64,000 bases of DNA from Granulicella cerasi (GCF_025685575.1 NZ_JAGSYD010000003.1:248001-312000); one strand, 5' to 3'; shown: positions 1 to 8,819, counted from the stretch's first letter. Translations and numbers: made by a program. The notes: a model not told the origin generated them from the letters alone.

Positions 1-2
1 AC

Positions 3-1745
3 GCTGAAGTCGATCTGCCCGTGAAGCCTGGCCCGAACACCTTCGTCACACCGAAGTGGATCCCCGGCAACCATCGCCCCACCGGCCCGGTTGAAAACAT
101 CACCGGCGTCGTCTTCACGGCGAACGGCAAGGTGCTGCCGTGGCGCCGCGATGATGTGGACCTCTACGAGTTCCACGTTGACGTCCCTGCCGGCGTTACA
201 TCGATCCACGCGCACCTCGACTGCATTGAAGGCGAGCATCTCTCCGATCGCCTCGCCATGCTCGAGTGGGAAAAGCTGCTGCTCTACCCCGCGCACAAGC
301 CCGTCCGTGAGATCGCCATCCAGCCGACCATCGTTGTCCCCGCAGGCTGGGGCGTAGGCACCGCGCTCGTACCGGTCAAGCCCTTCGACGCAAACACCAA
401 GCCCGGCGGCACCATTGAGTATCAGCCGACGAACGTCGAGCAGCTTGAAGACTCGCCCGTTCTCGCTGGCAAATACTTCCACGAGTACACGCTCGCGCCC
501 GACGTGCAGCCCGCGCACTTCCTCGATGTAGCTTCGGACGAGCCGAACGATTTCAACCTGCCGCCCGCGACCGTCACGGCTGTCTCCAACCTCGTGCGCG
601 AAGCAACTACCGCCTATGGTTCGCACCACTACAACCAGTACCACTTCCTGCTGACTCTCTCGGACGTAGCAGGCGGCGAAGGCCTCGAGCACGGTCAGTC
701 TTCGGACAACGGAGTCGGCGAGAAGACATTCGTCAACCCCGCGATGAAGGTGCTTGAAGCCGACCTGCTCGCGCATGAGTTCACGCACTCGTGGAACGGC
801 AAGTATCGTCGTCCGGACAAGCTCTATCAGCCGGACTTCGCCACCATGCAGCAGGGTGAACTGCTGTGGGTCTACGAAGGCATGACGCAGTACCTCGGCA
901 ACGTGCTCGCCGCACGCTCCGGCCTCAAGAACCAGGCGCAGTATCGCGATCTGCTCGCGATGTCGGCTGCAAACCTCGAGTACAAGTCGGGCCGCCAGTG
1001 GCGCTCCACCGACGACACCGCCGTCGCTGCCAGCATCCTTCGCTCGCAAGGCCCCGGCTGGGCCAACTGGCGTCGCGGCCAGGACTACTACCAAGAAGGC
1101 GAACTGCTCTGGCTCGACGCCGATACGCTCATCCGCGAGTTGACGAACGACCAGAAGTCGCTCACCGACTTCGAGCGCATCTTCCTCGGCAAGGGCGGCA
1201 ACACCGGCCCGAACATCGTGGTCTACAACCGCGACGAACTCATCAAGGACCTCAACGAAGTCGTGAAGTACGACTGGGCGAAGTTCCTGCATGACCGCGT
1301 CGACCTCGTGAACCCGCACGCCGACCTCGATGGCATCACGCGCGGTGGCTACAAACTCGTCTTCACCGACAAGCCCTCGGACGTGGATAAACTCGCATCG
1401 CGTATGCGCGGCCCGTCGTTCTGGTACTCGCTCGGCATCAGCCTAAAGGCCGATGGAACGATCAACGATGTGCGCTGGGGCGCGTCCGGCGATAAGGCTC
1501 GCCTGGCTCCAGGTCAGAAGATCATCGCCGTCAACGGCGCGGTCTACTCACCCGACGCGCTGGTCGATGCGATCGACTCCACCAAGGGCAACACCGATGC
1601 GATCCACCTGCTCGTGCAGAGCCAGGGCTTCATCCGCTCGGTGGACCTCGACTACCACGACGGCGAGCGCTACCCCTCGCTGGTGCGCGATGACTCGAAG
1701 AAGGATTACCTCGACGAGATCACCACGCCGCTCGTGAAGAAGTAA
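3..1745 (+). CDS. M61 family metallopeptidase (glycyl-aminopeptidase type), 5' partial
   Basis: The reading frame is open to the window edge, so the N-terminus is missing. The zinc motif HEFTH (positions 774-788) is followed by SWNGK, the usual M61 signature, and about 30 residues later by a GELLWVYEGMTQYLG stretch that would supply the third zinc ligand. The last ~110 residues form a PDZ-like domain (LAPGQKIIAVNG). M61 proteins are zinc aminopeptidases that favour N-terminal glycine or acidic residues, and they are usually exported; a signal peptide would lie upstream of the window. A strong hairpin terminator follows the stop. Family call is firm; substrate is unknown. Confidence 0.93.
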   Translation, partial: AEVDLPVKPGPNTFVTPKWIPGNHRPTGPVENITGVVFTANGKVLPWRRDDVDLYEFHVDVPAGVTSIHAHLDCIEGEHLSDRLAMLEWEKLLLYPAHKPVREIAIQPTIVVPAGWGVGTALVPVKPFDANTKPGGTIEYQPTNVEQLEDSPVLAGKYFHEYTLAPDVQPAHFLDVASDEPNDFNLPPATVTAVSNLVREATTAYGSHHYNQYHFLLTLSDVAGGEGLEHGQSSDNGVGEKTFVNPAMKVLEADLLAHEFTHSWNGKYRRPDKLYQPDFATMQQGELLWVYEGMTQYLGNVLAARSGLKNQAQYRDLLAMSAANLEYKSGRQWRSTDDTAVAASILRSQGPGWANWRRGQDYYQEGELLWLDADTLIRELTNDQKSLTDFERIFLGKGGNTGPNIVVYNRDELIKDLNEVVKYDWAKFLHDRVDLVNPHADLDGITRGGYKLVFTDKPSDVDKLASRMRGPSFWYSLGISLKADGTINDVRWGASGDKARLAPGQKIIAVNGAVYSPDALVDAIDSTKGNTDAIHLLVQSQGFIRSVDLDYHDGERYPSLVRDDSKKDYLDEITTPLVKK

Positions 1746-1760
1746 ACGCCACACAAACGA

Positions 1761-1788
1761 AACGGGCGAGGAGAAATCCTCGCCCGTT
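1761..1788 (+). terminator. Intrinsic terminator after the M61 gene
   Basis: Perfect 12-bp stem (AACGGGCGAGGA / TCCTCGCCCGTT) with a GAAA tetraloop, 16 bases after the M61 stop, followed by CGCTTT. It separates the M61 gene from the convergent siroheme operon. Confidence 0.85.
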
Positions 1789-1795
1789 CGCTTTG

Positions 1796-1830
1796 ACTCA
1801 TAACTCGCTACTCAAAACTCATAGCTCGAA
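1796..1830. repeat. Heptad tandem repeat, locus A (5 units)
   Basis: Five consecutive 7-bp units share a CTC core: ACTCATA, ACTCGCT, ACTCAAA, ACTCATA, GCTCGAA. The array sits between the M61 terminator and the end of cobA. Similar 7-bp-period arrays occur in three other spacers of this window. Confidence 0.7.
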
Positions 1831-1850
1831 CCAAACCCCAGCCACAACTC

Positions 1851-2645
1851 TCAGCGCTCGCGCTCCGCCTGCAGCACCACCTCGCGAACACGCTCGCTCA
1901 TCACGCCTGCATCGTCACTCGCGACAAGCGACTCCATCGCACGGCCCACAAGCATCATCACCGGCGCCGGCCCGCACACAAGCTGCTCCAACGCATCGAG
2001 CCGGCAAGCCACAACACTTTGCTCTGGCCGCGCCGCGTTCGACACCGCGGCACATGGCACATCGAGCGCCACACCCGCCGCGCGAAGCTCTGCAGCAATG
2101 CGCGCCGTGTCGCGCCCCGGCATGTACACGACCAGCGTCGCGTCCTCCGGCAGAGGCCCGCTCCACACGGGCGCAGCATCCTTGCCTTCCGCATGATGCC
2201 CCGTCGCGAAGATCAGCTTCGACGCGCTCTTGCGATCGGTGAGCGGCAACGCAAGCTGCGCTCCCGCAGCCAGAGCCGCGGTCACGCCGGGCACGATCTC
2301 AAACGCCACATCTGCCGCACGCAGCGCCGTAAGCTCTTCACCCGCACGCCCAAAGACCAGCGGATCGCCGGACTTCAAACGCACAACGCTCTGTCCTGCA
2401 CGCGCCGACTCGATCAGCAGCGAATGAATCCCCGCCTGCGTGATGCGCGGACGCCCGCAGCGCTTGCCCACACTCGTGATCAACGCACGCTCATTCACGA
2501 GCGCGAGCACCGCATCCGGCACAAGATCATCGTGAAAAACCACATCCGCCGTTTCGAGTAAGCGCAGCGCCTTCAGCGTCAGCAGCTCAGGATCACCCGG
2601 GCCCGCGCCGACGAGATACACCGTTCCCTTTTGCGCAGAGATCAC
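1851..2645 (-). CDS. cobA: Uroporphyrinogen-III C-methyltransferase (SUMT)
   Basis: Methylates uroporphyrinogen III with S-adenosylmethionine at C2 and C7 to give precorrin-2, the entry to siroheme (and cobalamin). Family motifs are present: VYLVGAGPGDPELLT near the N-terminus, RLKSGDPLVFGRAGEE in the middle and PLTDR after the AALAAGA segment. The GTG start is chosen because it overlaps the stop of the upstream dehydrogenase gene in a GTGA junction; longer forms would run into that gene. The protein is 264 residues, normal for a stand-alone SUMT. It is the last gene of a three-gene operon that supplies siroheme to the nitrite/sulfite reductase encoded first. Confidence 0.93.
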   Translation of the reverse strand: MISAQKGTVYLVGAGPGDPELLTLKALRLLETADVVFHDDLVPDAVLALVNERALITSVGKRCGRPRITQAGIHSLLIESARAGQSVVRLKSGDPLVFGRAGEELTALRAADVAFEIVPGVTAALAAGAQLALPLTDRKSASKLIFATGHHAEGKDAAPVWSGPLPEDATLVVYMPGRDTARIAAELRAAGVALDVPCAAVSNAARPEQSVVACRLDALEQLVCGPAPVMMLVGRAMESLVASDDAGVMSERVREVVLQAERER

Positions 2646-3343
2646 TCCGTACCCCCGACAACCGGGTGCCCCACGTCCCGCTTCTGAGACGTGGATTCGC
2701 AAGATGCATCCGCTGCGATGAACCCATGCTCACGCATATGCTGCTGCGCACGCGCACGCGACGGGCACTCGGCAAAACCGCAGACCTCGCGAGAAGCCAG
2801 CTCATGCAACAACTGCTTGCGCGGCTCGCCAATCGGCTCAACGGCCGTTACCTCACGGCGCAAACGACCAAGCTCCATCAGCCATTCACCAAGATCGAGC
2901 GGCAGCGCTGCGTTCAACTCCTTGCGCAAACGCATCGCCAGCGCCGGCGACTCACCCGCCGTCGAGATCGCAATCTGCAACTCGCCGCGCTTCACGATCG
3001 ACGGAAAGTAGAAGTCGCAGAACGGTGGATCATCGACGGCATTGCACAACACACCCTTCGCCGAAGCCTCATGAAACACCGCGCGATTCACCTCAGCGGT
3101 CGCGGTCCCCGCCACGCAGAGAAACGCACCATCGAGATCGCCTTCGCGATACGCGCGCTGCTCCCACACGATCTCGCCGGCTTCCGCCCAGGCCTGCACG
3201 CGCGGCAAAGCCTCGGGCGCAATCACGCGCACCGAAGCCTCCGCGTTCAGCAGGCTTTCGATCTTCGACTCCGCAATCGCACCCGCGCCCACAACGACGC
3301 AGGGCTTTGCCGTGAGCTTCAGAAACATGGGAAACAGGCTCAT
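2642..3343 (-). CDS. Precorrin-2 dehydrogenase / sirohydrochlorin ferrochelatase (CysG N-terminal type)
   Basis: Bifunctional family that oxidises precorrin-2 with NAD and inserts ferrous iron to make siroheme. The sequence opens with MSLFPMFLKL and a Rossmann stretch (VVVGAGAIAESKIESLL), followed by LCNAVDDPPFCDFYFPS and ISTAGESPALAMRLR, all typical of the CysG N-terminal/SirC/Met8 group. About 233 residues; the last ~50 are divergent. It starts 10 bases after the reductase stop and overlaps cobA by 4 bases, so translation is probably coupled. In enterobacteria this activity and SUMT are fused in one CysG protein; here they are two adjacent genes. Confidence 0.92.
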   Translation of the reverse strand: MSLFPMFLKLTAKPCVVVGAGAIAESKIESLLNAEASVRVIAPEALPRVQAWAEAGEIVWEQRAYREGDLDGAFLCVAGTATAEVNRAVFHEASAKGVLCNAVDDPPFCDFYFPSIVKRGELQIAISTAGESPALAMRLRKELNAALPLDLGEWLMELGRLRREVTAVEPIGEPRKQLLHELASREVCGFAECPSRARAQQHMREHGFIAADASCESTSQKRDVGHPVVGGTE

Positions 3344-3353
3344 CGCGGGTCCT

Positions 3354-5096
3354 CTACGCGTCCGGCGCGTGGCCGGTGCCGACCTTCGTCATATCGCGTT
3401 CGATCGCTTCCATCTCCGCGCCGTTCAACTGCGCGCGCAGTTCGTCATCGCTCGTGCGACGGAAGTACGAACGCAACGACTCACCTTCGCCGCGGCCCTT
3501 CAGATAGCCACGCAGCAAACGCTCAATCGCCTCCGGGCAATCGGTCGCCGCAGCGCGATAGCCGATCTGGCGCGCGATGCCCGCATACTCGCCGCCCACA
3601 GAGCCGCCGACCATGAAGTAGAACGCATCGACCATCACGCCATCCTTCTTGATCTTCTTGCCCTCAAGGCCGATGTCCGCGATCCATCCCTGTCCGCACG
3701 AGTTCGTGCAGCCCGTCACATGCAGGCGGAACTGCTGATCAAACTCCGGCAGACGCTCCTCAAGCTCGCTCACAAGCCACTTGTTGAACGCCTTTGTCTC
3801 CGTGATCGCCAGCTTGCAGAACTCCGTGCCCGTGCACGCCACCGCGCCGCGGTAGAACGATTTCGGCTCTACCTGGAAACCGATCTTGCTCACGCCTTCG
3901 ACCACTGTCTGCACGTTCGCACTCGGAATATTCACGAGGATCACGTTCTGGCCGATCGTTGTACGCAACTCGCCGTTGCCGTACTTCTCAGCAAGGTCCG
4001 CGAATGCGAGCATTTGCTCAGGATTCATGCGGCCGTTGATCACCGTCACACCCACCGAGTTCAAGCCCGCTTCACGCTGCGGATTCACGCCGACGTGATC
4101 GCGATACAGATCACCAGCCTCTGCGCCTTCGTCGCACGCGTCGAACTTATAGCCCATGCGCTCTTCAATCGCTGCAAGCATCGACTCTGCGGTCCAGCCA
4201 TGCTTCATGAAGAGGTACTTGATGCGCGCACGTCCACGGTTCTCACGCAGCACGTCCTGCTCGCGATAGATCTCGCAAACAGCCTTCACCGCTTCATAAG
4301 CCTTGTCCTGCGGGATGAACGCGTTCATGCGCACCGAGATGTGCGGCTCGGTCGAGAGGCCGCCGCCGATGCGCAGCGAGTAGCCGATCTCTTCCTTGCC
4401 GTCCTTCACGCGCTTCAGCGCGGTCAGCGCCACGTCGTTGATCTCCGGGTACGAGCACCAGATTGGGCAGCCCGTCACTGTTACCTTGAACTTACGCGGC
4501 AGGTTCACAAACTCAGGATTGCCGGTGAGCTCCTTGCTTATCTTGTCCGCCAGTGGCGAGGCATCGAGCAGCTCGTGGCCATCGAGACCAGCCATCGGGC
4601 AGCCCGTCACGTTACGCACTACGTCGCCGCAAGCGCCCTTCGGCGAGAGACCGATCGCCGTGAGGCGCTCGACGATCTCCGGCAGCGACTCGATCGTCAG
4701 CCAATGCAACTGAATGCACTGGCGCGTCGTCACGTCGGCGATGCCGCGCGCATGCTTCTGCGTGATATCTGCGATCTCGCGCAACTGCGCGCTGGTCAGC
4801 TTGCCGTTCACGATACCGATACGCATCATGAAGTAGTCGCTGACGAGGCCCTCACCGCCCTTGCCGCCGGTCACACCAACGCCATCGCCCTGCGTGTACA
4901 CGCCCCACCACTTGAAGTACGTTCCGCTCCACTCGGCAGCAACGCTAGCGCGGCCTGCCTTCGCGTAGCCTTCGACGTCGCTCCAGCTATCCCAGGGGTT
5001 CTTCTCGCGCTTCAGGCGCTCGACCTTCTGTGCCTTCGTTTCCTTCACAACCGGCGCTGCTGCCGCGGAGGTTGAAGCTTCGTTCGTATCAGCCAA
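3354..5096 (-). CDS. Ferredoxin-type nitrite/sulfite reductase (siroheme, 4Fe-4S)
   Basis: Six-electron reductase for nitrite to ammonia or sulfite to sulfide. The coupled siroheme/iron-sulfur ligands are visible as C-x5-C (ACTGTEFC) and C-x3-C (GCTNSC) in the second half. The two ferredoxin-like repeats and siroheme-binding segments are present (TTRQCIQLHW; VRNVTGCPMAG; TIGQNVILVNIP). Length 580 residues fits the ferredoxin-dependent NirA/Sir class. The N-terminus has ~30 low-complexity residues. A TTG start with a GGAG-like site upstream fits best. Siroheme-synthesis genes follow directly. The sequence alone does not decide between nitrite and sulfite as the main substrate; no nitrate reductase or cys genes are adjacent. 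Confidence 0.9.
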   Translation of the reverse strand: MADTNEASTSAAAAPVVKETKAQKVERLKREKNPWDSWSDVEGYAKAGRASVAAEWSGTYFKWWGVYTQGDGVGVTGGKGGEGLVSDYFMMRIGIVNGKLTSAQLREIADITQKHARGIADVTTRQCIQLHWLTIESLPEIVERLTAIGLSPKGACGDVVRNVTGCPMAGLDGHELLDASPLADKISKELTGNPEFVNLPRKFKVTVTGCPIWCSYPEINDVALTALKRVKDGKEEIGYSLRIGGGLSTEPHISVRMNAFIPQDKAYEAVKAVCEIYREQDVLRENRGRARIKYLFMKHGWTAESMLAAIEERMGYKFDACDEGAEAGDLYRDHVGVNPQREAGLNSVGVTVINGRMNPEQMLAFADLAEKYGNGELRTTIGQNVILVNIPSANVQTVVEGVSKIGFQVEPKSFYRGAVACTGTEFCKLAITETKAFNKWLVSELEERLPEFDQQFRLHVTGCTNSCGQGWIADIGLEGKKIKKDGVMVDAFYFMVGGSVGGEYAGIARQIGYRAAATDCPEAIERLLRGYLKGRGEGESLRSYFRRTSDDELRAQLNGAEMEAIERDMTKVGTGHAPDA

Positions 5097-5115
5097 GGTG
5101 GTTCTCCAAAGTGGA

Positions 5116-5136
5116 TCTCAAAGTCAAAAATCAAAG
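5116..5136. repeat. Short A-rich repeat, weak heptad-like
   Basis: Three TCAAA words lie 6 and 7 bases apart in the leader of the reductase operon. It resembles the heptad arrays elsewhere but the spacing is not exact, so it is kept as a weak example. Confidence 0.3.
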
Positions 5137-5161
5137 GCCCACGAAGCATTGGCTCGTGGGC
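5137..5161 (-). promoter_or_regulatory. Hairpin in the leader of the nitrite/sulfite reductase operon
   Basis: Inverted repeat GCCCACGA / TCGTGGGC with a 9-base loop. Read on the minus strand, it is followed by a T-rich run (CCTTTGATTTTTGACTTT) and lies 40 bases before the reductase start. This resembles a leader terminator and could allow attenuation; no known riboswitch core was recognised around it. Confidence 0.45.
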
Positions 5162-5288
5162 ACTCCAGTCGAAGGTGTCGCGCGACTCAGCGACGCGCAG
5201 CCATCCCCGCCCGGAGCGAGGGACAACACGACGAAAGCTGGAAGTGGTTTTGCATGCTGAGGTGAGTTTACTACCTGTCAGCCAAGCG

Positions 5289-5315
5289 GCGCAAACCTGT
5301 CAAACAGGTTTGCGC
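5289..5315 (-). terminator. Hairpin after the response-regulator gene
   Basis: Perfect 11-bp stem (GCGCAAACCTG / CAGGTTTGCGC) with a 5-base loop, about 10 bases after the regulator stop. It lacks a clear T tract, so termination may be partial. Confidence 0.55.
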
Positions 5316-5325
5316 TCACGCTTGA

Positions 5326-6075
5326 CTACAGTTTTGCCTTCAGCGGCACGCCGGTCTCGGCATACGGGGCCTCGGCGGTCTGCGCGTCGGTCTTCAAAAT
5401 CTGGTGATGCAGGCAGTACAGCGCAAGCTCCAGACGATCACTCACGCCCAGCTTGTCATACACCTTGCGCAGGTAGTTCTTGATCACCTGTTCGGTGGTG
5501 CCAATCTGGTAGGCGATTTCCTTGTTGCGCATGCCGCGCGTGATGCACGCGATGATGGCGAGTTCCTTCTCGCTCAACTTCGGCTGCGTCTTCGGGTTGG
5601 TCAGCGCCTGCGCCTGCGCGCGGTACGCTTCGATCACCCAGGAGATCGACTGGTTGTCGATCCACGTTTCGCCCGCAGAGATCTTGCGCACGCACTTGAT
5701 CAGCAGGTCCGGCGAGATGGAACGCGGCACCACGCCACGCACACCGCGGCGATAGAGTTCGACCGTGTTGTTTTCATCCGACTCCGTTACCTGGACGATC
5801 AGCTTCGAGTCCGGCGCGCGCTTCACCAGCTGCGGGATCGCGTCTACGGTACCGGCAATCAACTGCCCTTCGAGCAGCACCACGTCCGTGGGGTAACGCT
5901 GCAACGCAGCGTAGAGATTTTCCAGCGTTTCAGCTTGTGCAACGACGCGGATGTCATCTTCCAGGGCGAAGATCTTGCGGATGCCCACGCGGTAGATGGC
6001 TTGCGAATCCGCGAGAATTACACGGATGCCCGCATCTGCTGCTTCGGCCTGGTTTCCGTTATGTTCTTCACTCAT
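5326..6075 (-). CDS. NarL/LuxR-type response regulator with degenerate receiver
   Basis: An N-terminal receiver-like domain (residues ~17-135) is joined to a C-terminal LuxR helix-turn-helix (~166-220; LSEKELAIIACITRGMRNKE and KNYLRKVYDKLGVSDR). The DNA-binding half is canonical. In the receiver the expected phospho-acceptor Asp is Glu (DVVLLEG, residue 69), the second Asp of the acidic pair is Ser (ILADSQ, residues 23-24), and the conserved Lys near the end is Arg (residue 118). Glu at that position can mimic the phosphorylated form, so the protein may bind DNA constitutively or respond to another signal. The ATG overlaps the stop of the upstream PilZ gene by 4 bases. No histidine kinase is adjacent. 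Targets are unknown. Confidence 0.9.
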   Translation of the reverse strand: MSEEHNGNQAEAADAGIRVILADSQAIYRVGIRKIFALEDDIRVVAQAETLENLYAALQRYPTDVVLLEGQLIAGTVDAIPQLVKRAPDSKLIVQVTESDENNTVELYRRGVRGVVPRSISPDLLIKCVRKISAGETWIDNQSISWVIEAYRAQAQALTNPKTQPKLSEKELAIIACITRGMRNKEIAYQIGTTEQVIKNYLRKVYDKLGVSDRLELALYCLHHQILKTDAQTAEAPYAETGVPLKAKL

Positions 6076-6404
6076 GAATGCTCAGCCTTCAAAGAATATT
6101 CGTCGATCACGGCGCCAGCCTTCGTCACACCATCACGCTCCACGAGCCTTACGATGCGACCGATGCAGTACACGACCACGTCTTCTTTTCCACCCATGAT
6201 CGCAGCCGGCATCAGAATCCGGAACTCCACTTTCGTGTCTACCGCGGGTAGCTGATTGGCCACAAACAATACACCATTTGCGGAGACATCTTCCGTCATT
6301 GCCTCATAGGTACGGTCCCCCGCATGCAGCGTCACTGCAAGCCTGAGGGGAAAGCGAACTGAAGATCGTACAGGCTCGTTGCCGAGTATGTCTGTGGAGG
6401 TCAA
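6072..6404 (-). CDS. PilZ-domain protein (probable cyclic-di-GMP receptor)
   Basis: A single-domain protein of 110 residues with both PilZ nucleotide-binding motifs: R-x3-R (residues 17-21, RFPLR) and D-x-S-x2-G (residues 39-44, DVSANG). Such proteins bind cyclic di-GMP and pass the signal to a partner. It overlaps the downstream response-regulator gene by 4 bases, so the two products are probably made together and may interact. The TTG start is supported by AAGGAG a few bases upstream. On the minus strand the upstream region contains TACAAT, a plausible -10. Confidence 0.88.
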   Translation of the reverse strand: MTSTDILGNEPVRSSVRFPLRLAVTLHAGDRTYEAMTEDVSANGVLFVANQLPAVDTKVEFRILMPAAIMGGKEDVVVYCIGRIVRLVERDGVTKAGAVIDEYSLKAEHS

Positions 6405-6547
6405 ATTACGACTCCTTGCGGCCAGCGACGAGATGGGGGAATCTGGCCCGGATATATGTCATTGTATTGTAGCTCTGGATACTTTGGACAAAGAAGATTG
6501 CCGTAACACGATGTAACGTCTCGATTTAGGACAACCGTCACGAGGTG

Positions 6548-7762
6548 TTACAACGGCTTCGGGAAGAACACAGCCGAGGCCCCCACCCACGACTGCTCCC
6601 GGTTGTGATCCACGCCCATCATCAGCCCGCGCCCCAGCCTCGCGAGCGCAATCATCGGCGTCATCGCCCCGGCCTCCGGCCAGACGTAGAGCACCCGGAC
6701 CTCCGCCTGCGTGGGTCCAGCCGGCGTCGCAATCACGGGCACAAAAGACTGCCGCTCCTGCACGAGATATTGGTGACGCTGCTCACTCGGGATCGCAAAC
6801 AGCTCCTCGTCGCTTGGTGCAAACGTGATGCCCTTGCCCGCAAACGAATAGAGCGGCTTCAGCACCCAGCGCTCGCGCTCGGCAGGCAGACGTTCGCGGC
6901 CTTTGCCACTCAGAAAGTCGTCGAGGAAAACCGCCGACGGCACCGTCTCGTGCTCCAGATACGGAAGCGAAAATTTGCTGATCTCAAAGTACGCGTTCGG
7001 ATGCCCGGCCCACTCCACCTCGAGCTCTTCGCGATAGTCGAACGGCAGCGCAATCTGCTTGCGAACGATCTCGTCGACGATGGCCCGGTTGTAGATGCGC
7101 TCGATCCGAACAAGCTCGCCATCGCGACGATAGAACAGCCGCTTGCCCTGCTTCACCACCTTCGCGAGATCGACGATCGCAATCCCCAGTCGCTCCGCAT
7201 GAACACGGAAGTCCGGCAACGTCTTCTGCGACTCCGGCTCGACCTCGAGCAACGCCACGTGCTGCGGTTCGTGCTGGCCGACGATCACCTCTCGCAGCAT
7301 CTGCCAATACTTCGCCTCCTCGCCGCAGAGAAACGCTCGCAGCGAGGCCTCAAGCTGATAAGCCTCGCGATACGCCTCTGCCAACATCGGCTGAAAGCCA
7401 AACACGGACGGAAACGCCTGCATCTCAACGAGCTTCGGTACGAAGCCACCGTTGCCGTCAGCGATCAAGCCAAAGTCCACGGCCATGAAGCTCGGATGCG
7501 TCGGCTCGCCTGGGACGCGAAACGCCTCAGGCACAGCGGCACGCGCGCGCTGCATGTATTCACGGTTGGTTACGAGCTGCGTGGTCAACGCGATGCCCGC
7601 ATCGACCATGCGCTGTAGCAGTGCGTGTGGCAGAAACATCGGCGTCTCCGCAACGCGGTACGGCATCGGCCCGCGCGTCTTCGTCTCGACCAGGGCGATG
7701 AGCTGCTCATACTTCTCCGGCGAGAAGCTTGCGTTGAACTGGCGTCGCAGATCTTCGATCAC
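6548..7762 (-). CDS. ATP-grasp-like ligase of unknown specificity (last gene of ligase operon)
   Basis: A 404-residue protein without a recognised name. The C-terminal third looks like an ATP-grasp fold: a lysine with a glycine-rich loop (WVLKPLYSFAGKGI), a hinge-like segment (YLVQERQSF) and a late arginine/acidic block (EVRVLYVW, then ALARLGRGLMMGVDHN). The middle has paired aromatic and acidic residues that may bind a carboxylate substrate. ATP-grasp enzymes activate a carboxylate as an acyl phosphate and join it to an amine or thiol. It begins 10 bases after the M29-like gene (GTG start, TGAGGAG upstream). The operon contains two further amide-forming enzymes, so a peptide-like product is likely. 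Function is inferred only. Confidence 0.65.
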   Translation of the reverse strand: MIEDLRRQFNASFSPEKYEQLIALVETKTRGPMPYRVAETPMFLPHALLQRMVDAGIALTTQLVTNREYMQRARAAVPEAFRVPGEPTHPSFMAVDFGLIADGNGGFVPKLVEMQAFPSVFGFQPMLAEAYREAYQLEASLRAFLCGEEAKYWQMLREVIVGQHEPQHVALLEVEPESQKTLPDFRVHAERLGIAIVDLAKVVKQGKRLFYRRDGELVRIERIYNRAIVDEIVRKQIALPFDYREELEVEWAGHPNAYFEISKFSLPYLEHETVPSAVFLDDFLSGKGRERLPAERERWVLKPLYSFAGKGITFAPSDEELFAIPSEQRHQYLVQERQSFVPVIATPAGPTQAEVRVLYVWPEAGAMTPMIALARLGRGLMMGVDHNREQSWVGASAVFFPKPL

Positions 7763-7772
7763 GCTGCTCTCC

Positions 7773-8810
7773 TCACGCTTCGATCAGGAACTTGCCATCA
7801 CGCATGATCTGCTCTTCGCCGCTTTCATTGCCGAGCCATATGTTGAAGCCCAGCCCCACCACATCGATGTGTGTCGACGACTTCCACGGTGCACCGGTGT
7901 GCGCTCCATACGGGTCGCCGAACGCAATGTGGATGCCGGGAAATTTCTCGTCTTGCAGGATGTTGCCGATCACCTGCGTCACGCCGATGTTCGTGCCGAT
8001 CGCGAACTCGCCCACGCGGTCCGAGTTTTCATCCGTATGCGTGTACGCCCAGAACTCCTGCTCCAGCCGCTTGTTCGAGCACTGCACCGTAACGATGCGG
8101 TTCTTCTCGATCACGATACGCAGCGGCTCGTCGCGCAGGATGCCATAGCGTGCGCAGAGAAAATCGCCCACGACACCGTCGACCACGAAGACGCCGTTCA
8201 CCTCTCCCGGCGCCGTGAAACACTCACCGCCCGGCAGGTTTCCCCACTTCTCCGTGGAGATGATGCCCGACGTCTTGAACCACTTGTAGCTCGGCTCCAA
8301 CGCCACATGCAGGTTCGTCCCAGCGACAGTGGTTGCGCGCACGTGGGAAGAAGCGCGCACCTTCTCCAACACCTTTTGGCTCAATCGATCCACCGCCAGA
8401 AAGTCCGCGCGCATTCCCTGCATCATGACGTCCGGCGTGATGTTCACCATGTGCGCGTGGCGCATCTTGCGGCGGTTCACCACGTCGGTCATCTGCATGC
8501 GCGAGCGCAACTCGTTGGACTGCACCTGCACAGCGAAGATGCTCACCGCGCTCGTCTCCATATCGTCGAGCACCGCTTGCGGCATCGCCTGCAGAGGCCG
8601 CTGCGCCAGCTCTTCCAACACGAAGCCGGACCACGCACAGCCACGGGCTTCGAGCTCCGCCGCGAGCGACGCAGCGATCTCCCTGGTCGCTTCATCGGTG
8701 ATCAGCGTAACCTTCTCGCTCGACTGAATGCGTAAACACGTGTGCACCGCATTGTGCGCGCCCTCGCGGAACTCCGCCCGAAACTTCTCGCTTCTCAGAT
8801 CAGTGGCCAA
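7773..8810 (-). CDS. M29-like (AmpS/AmpT-type) aminopeptidase homologue
   Basis: A 345-residue protein resembling the M29 metallo-aminopeptidases. The expected metal ligands appear in order: Glu in LPGGECFTAPGE, Glu in GEFAIGTN, His in HIAFGDPYGAHTG, and His and Asp in STHIDVVGL. The N-terminal half shows the usual weak conservation. M29 enzymes bind two metal ions and release N-terminal residues. It lies between a GCS2-type ligase and an ATP-grasp gene with 9-10 base gaps, so it may trim or proof-read the product of those ligases. The TTG start is preceded by AGGGAT. Confidence 0.75.
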   Translation of the reverse strand: MATDLRSEKFRAEFREGAHNAVHTCLRIQSSEKVTLITDEATREIAASLAAELEARGCAWSGFVLEELAQRPLQAMPQAVLDDMETSAVSIFAVQVQSNELRSRMQMTDVVNRRKMRHAHMVNITPDVMMQGMRADFLAVDRLSQKVLEKVRASSHVRATTVAGTNLHVALEPSYKWFKTSGIISTEKWGNLPGGECFTAPGEVNGVFVVDGVVGDFLCARYGILRDEPLRIVIEKNRIVTVQCSNKRLEQEFWAYTHTDENSDRVGEFAIGTNIGVTQVIGNILQDEKFPGIHIAFGDPYGAHTGAPWKSSTHIDVVGLGFNIWLGNESGEEQIMRDGKFLIEA

Positions 8811-8819
8811 CGATATCCC

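Noticed and set aside
1796..1830. Heptad array as a CRISPR or REP element
   Set aside because: Units are tandem without spacers and lack REP-type palindromes; kept as a simple tandem repeat.
3312..5075. 587-codon plus-strand frame opposite the nitrite/sulfite reductase
   Set aside because: Antisense shadow; the reductase on the other strand has full family motifs.
5097..5325. SAM or cobalamin riboswitch upstream of the siroheme operon
   Set aside because: No conserved core (for example the B12 box or SAM-I helix set) could be recognised by eye.
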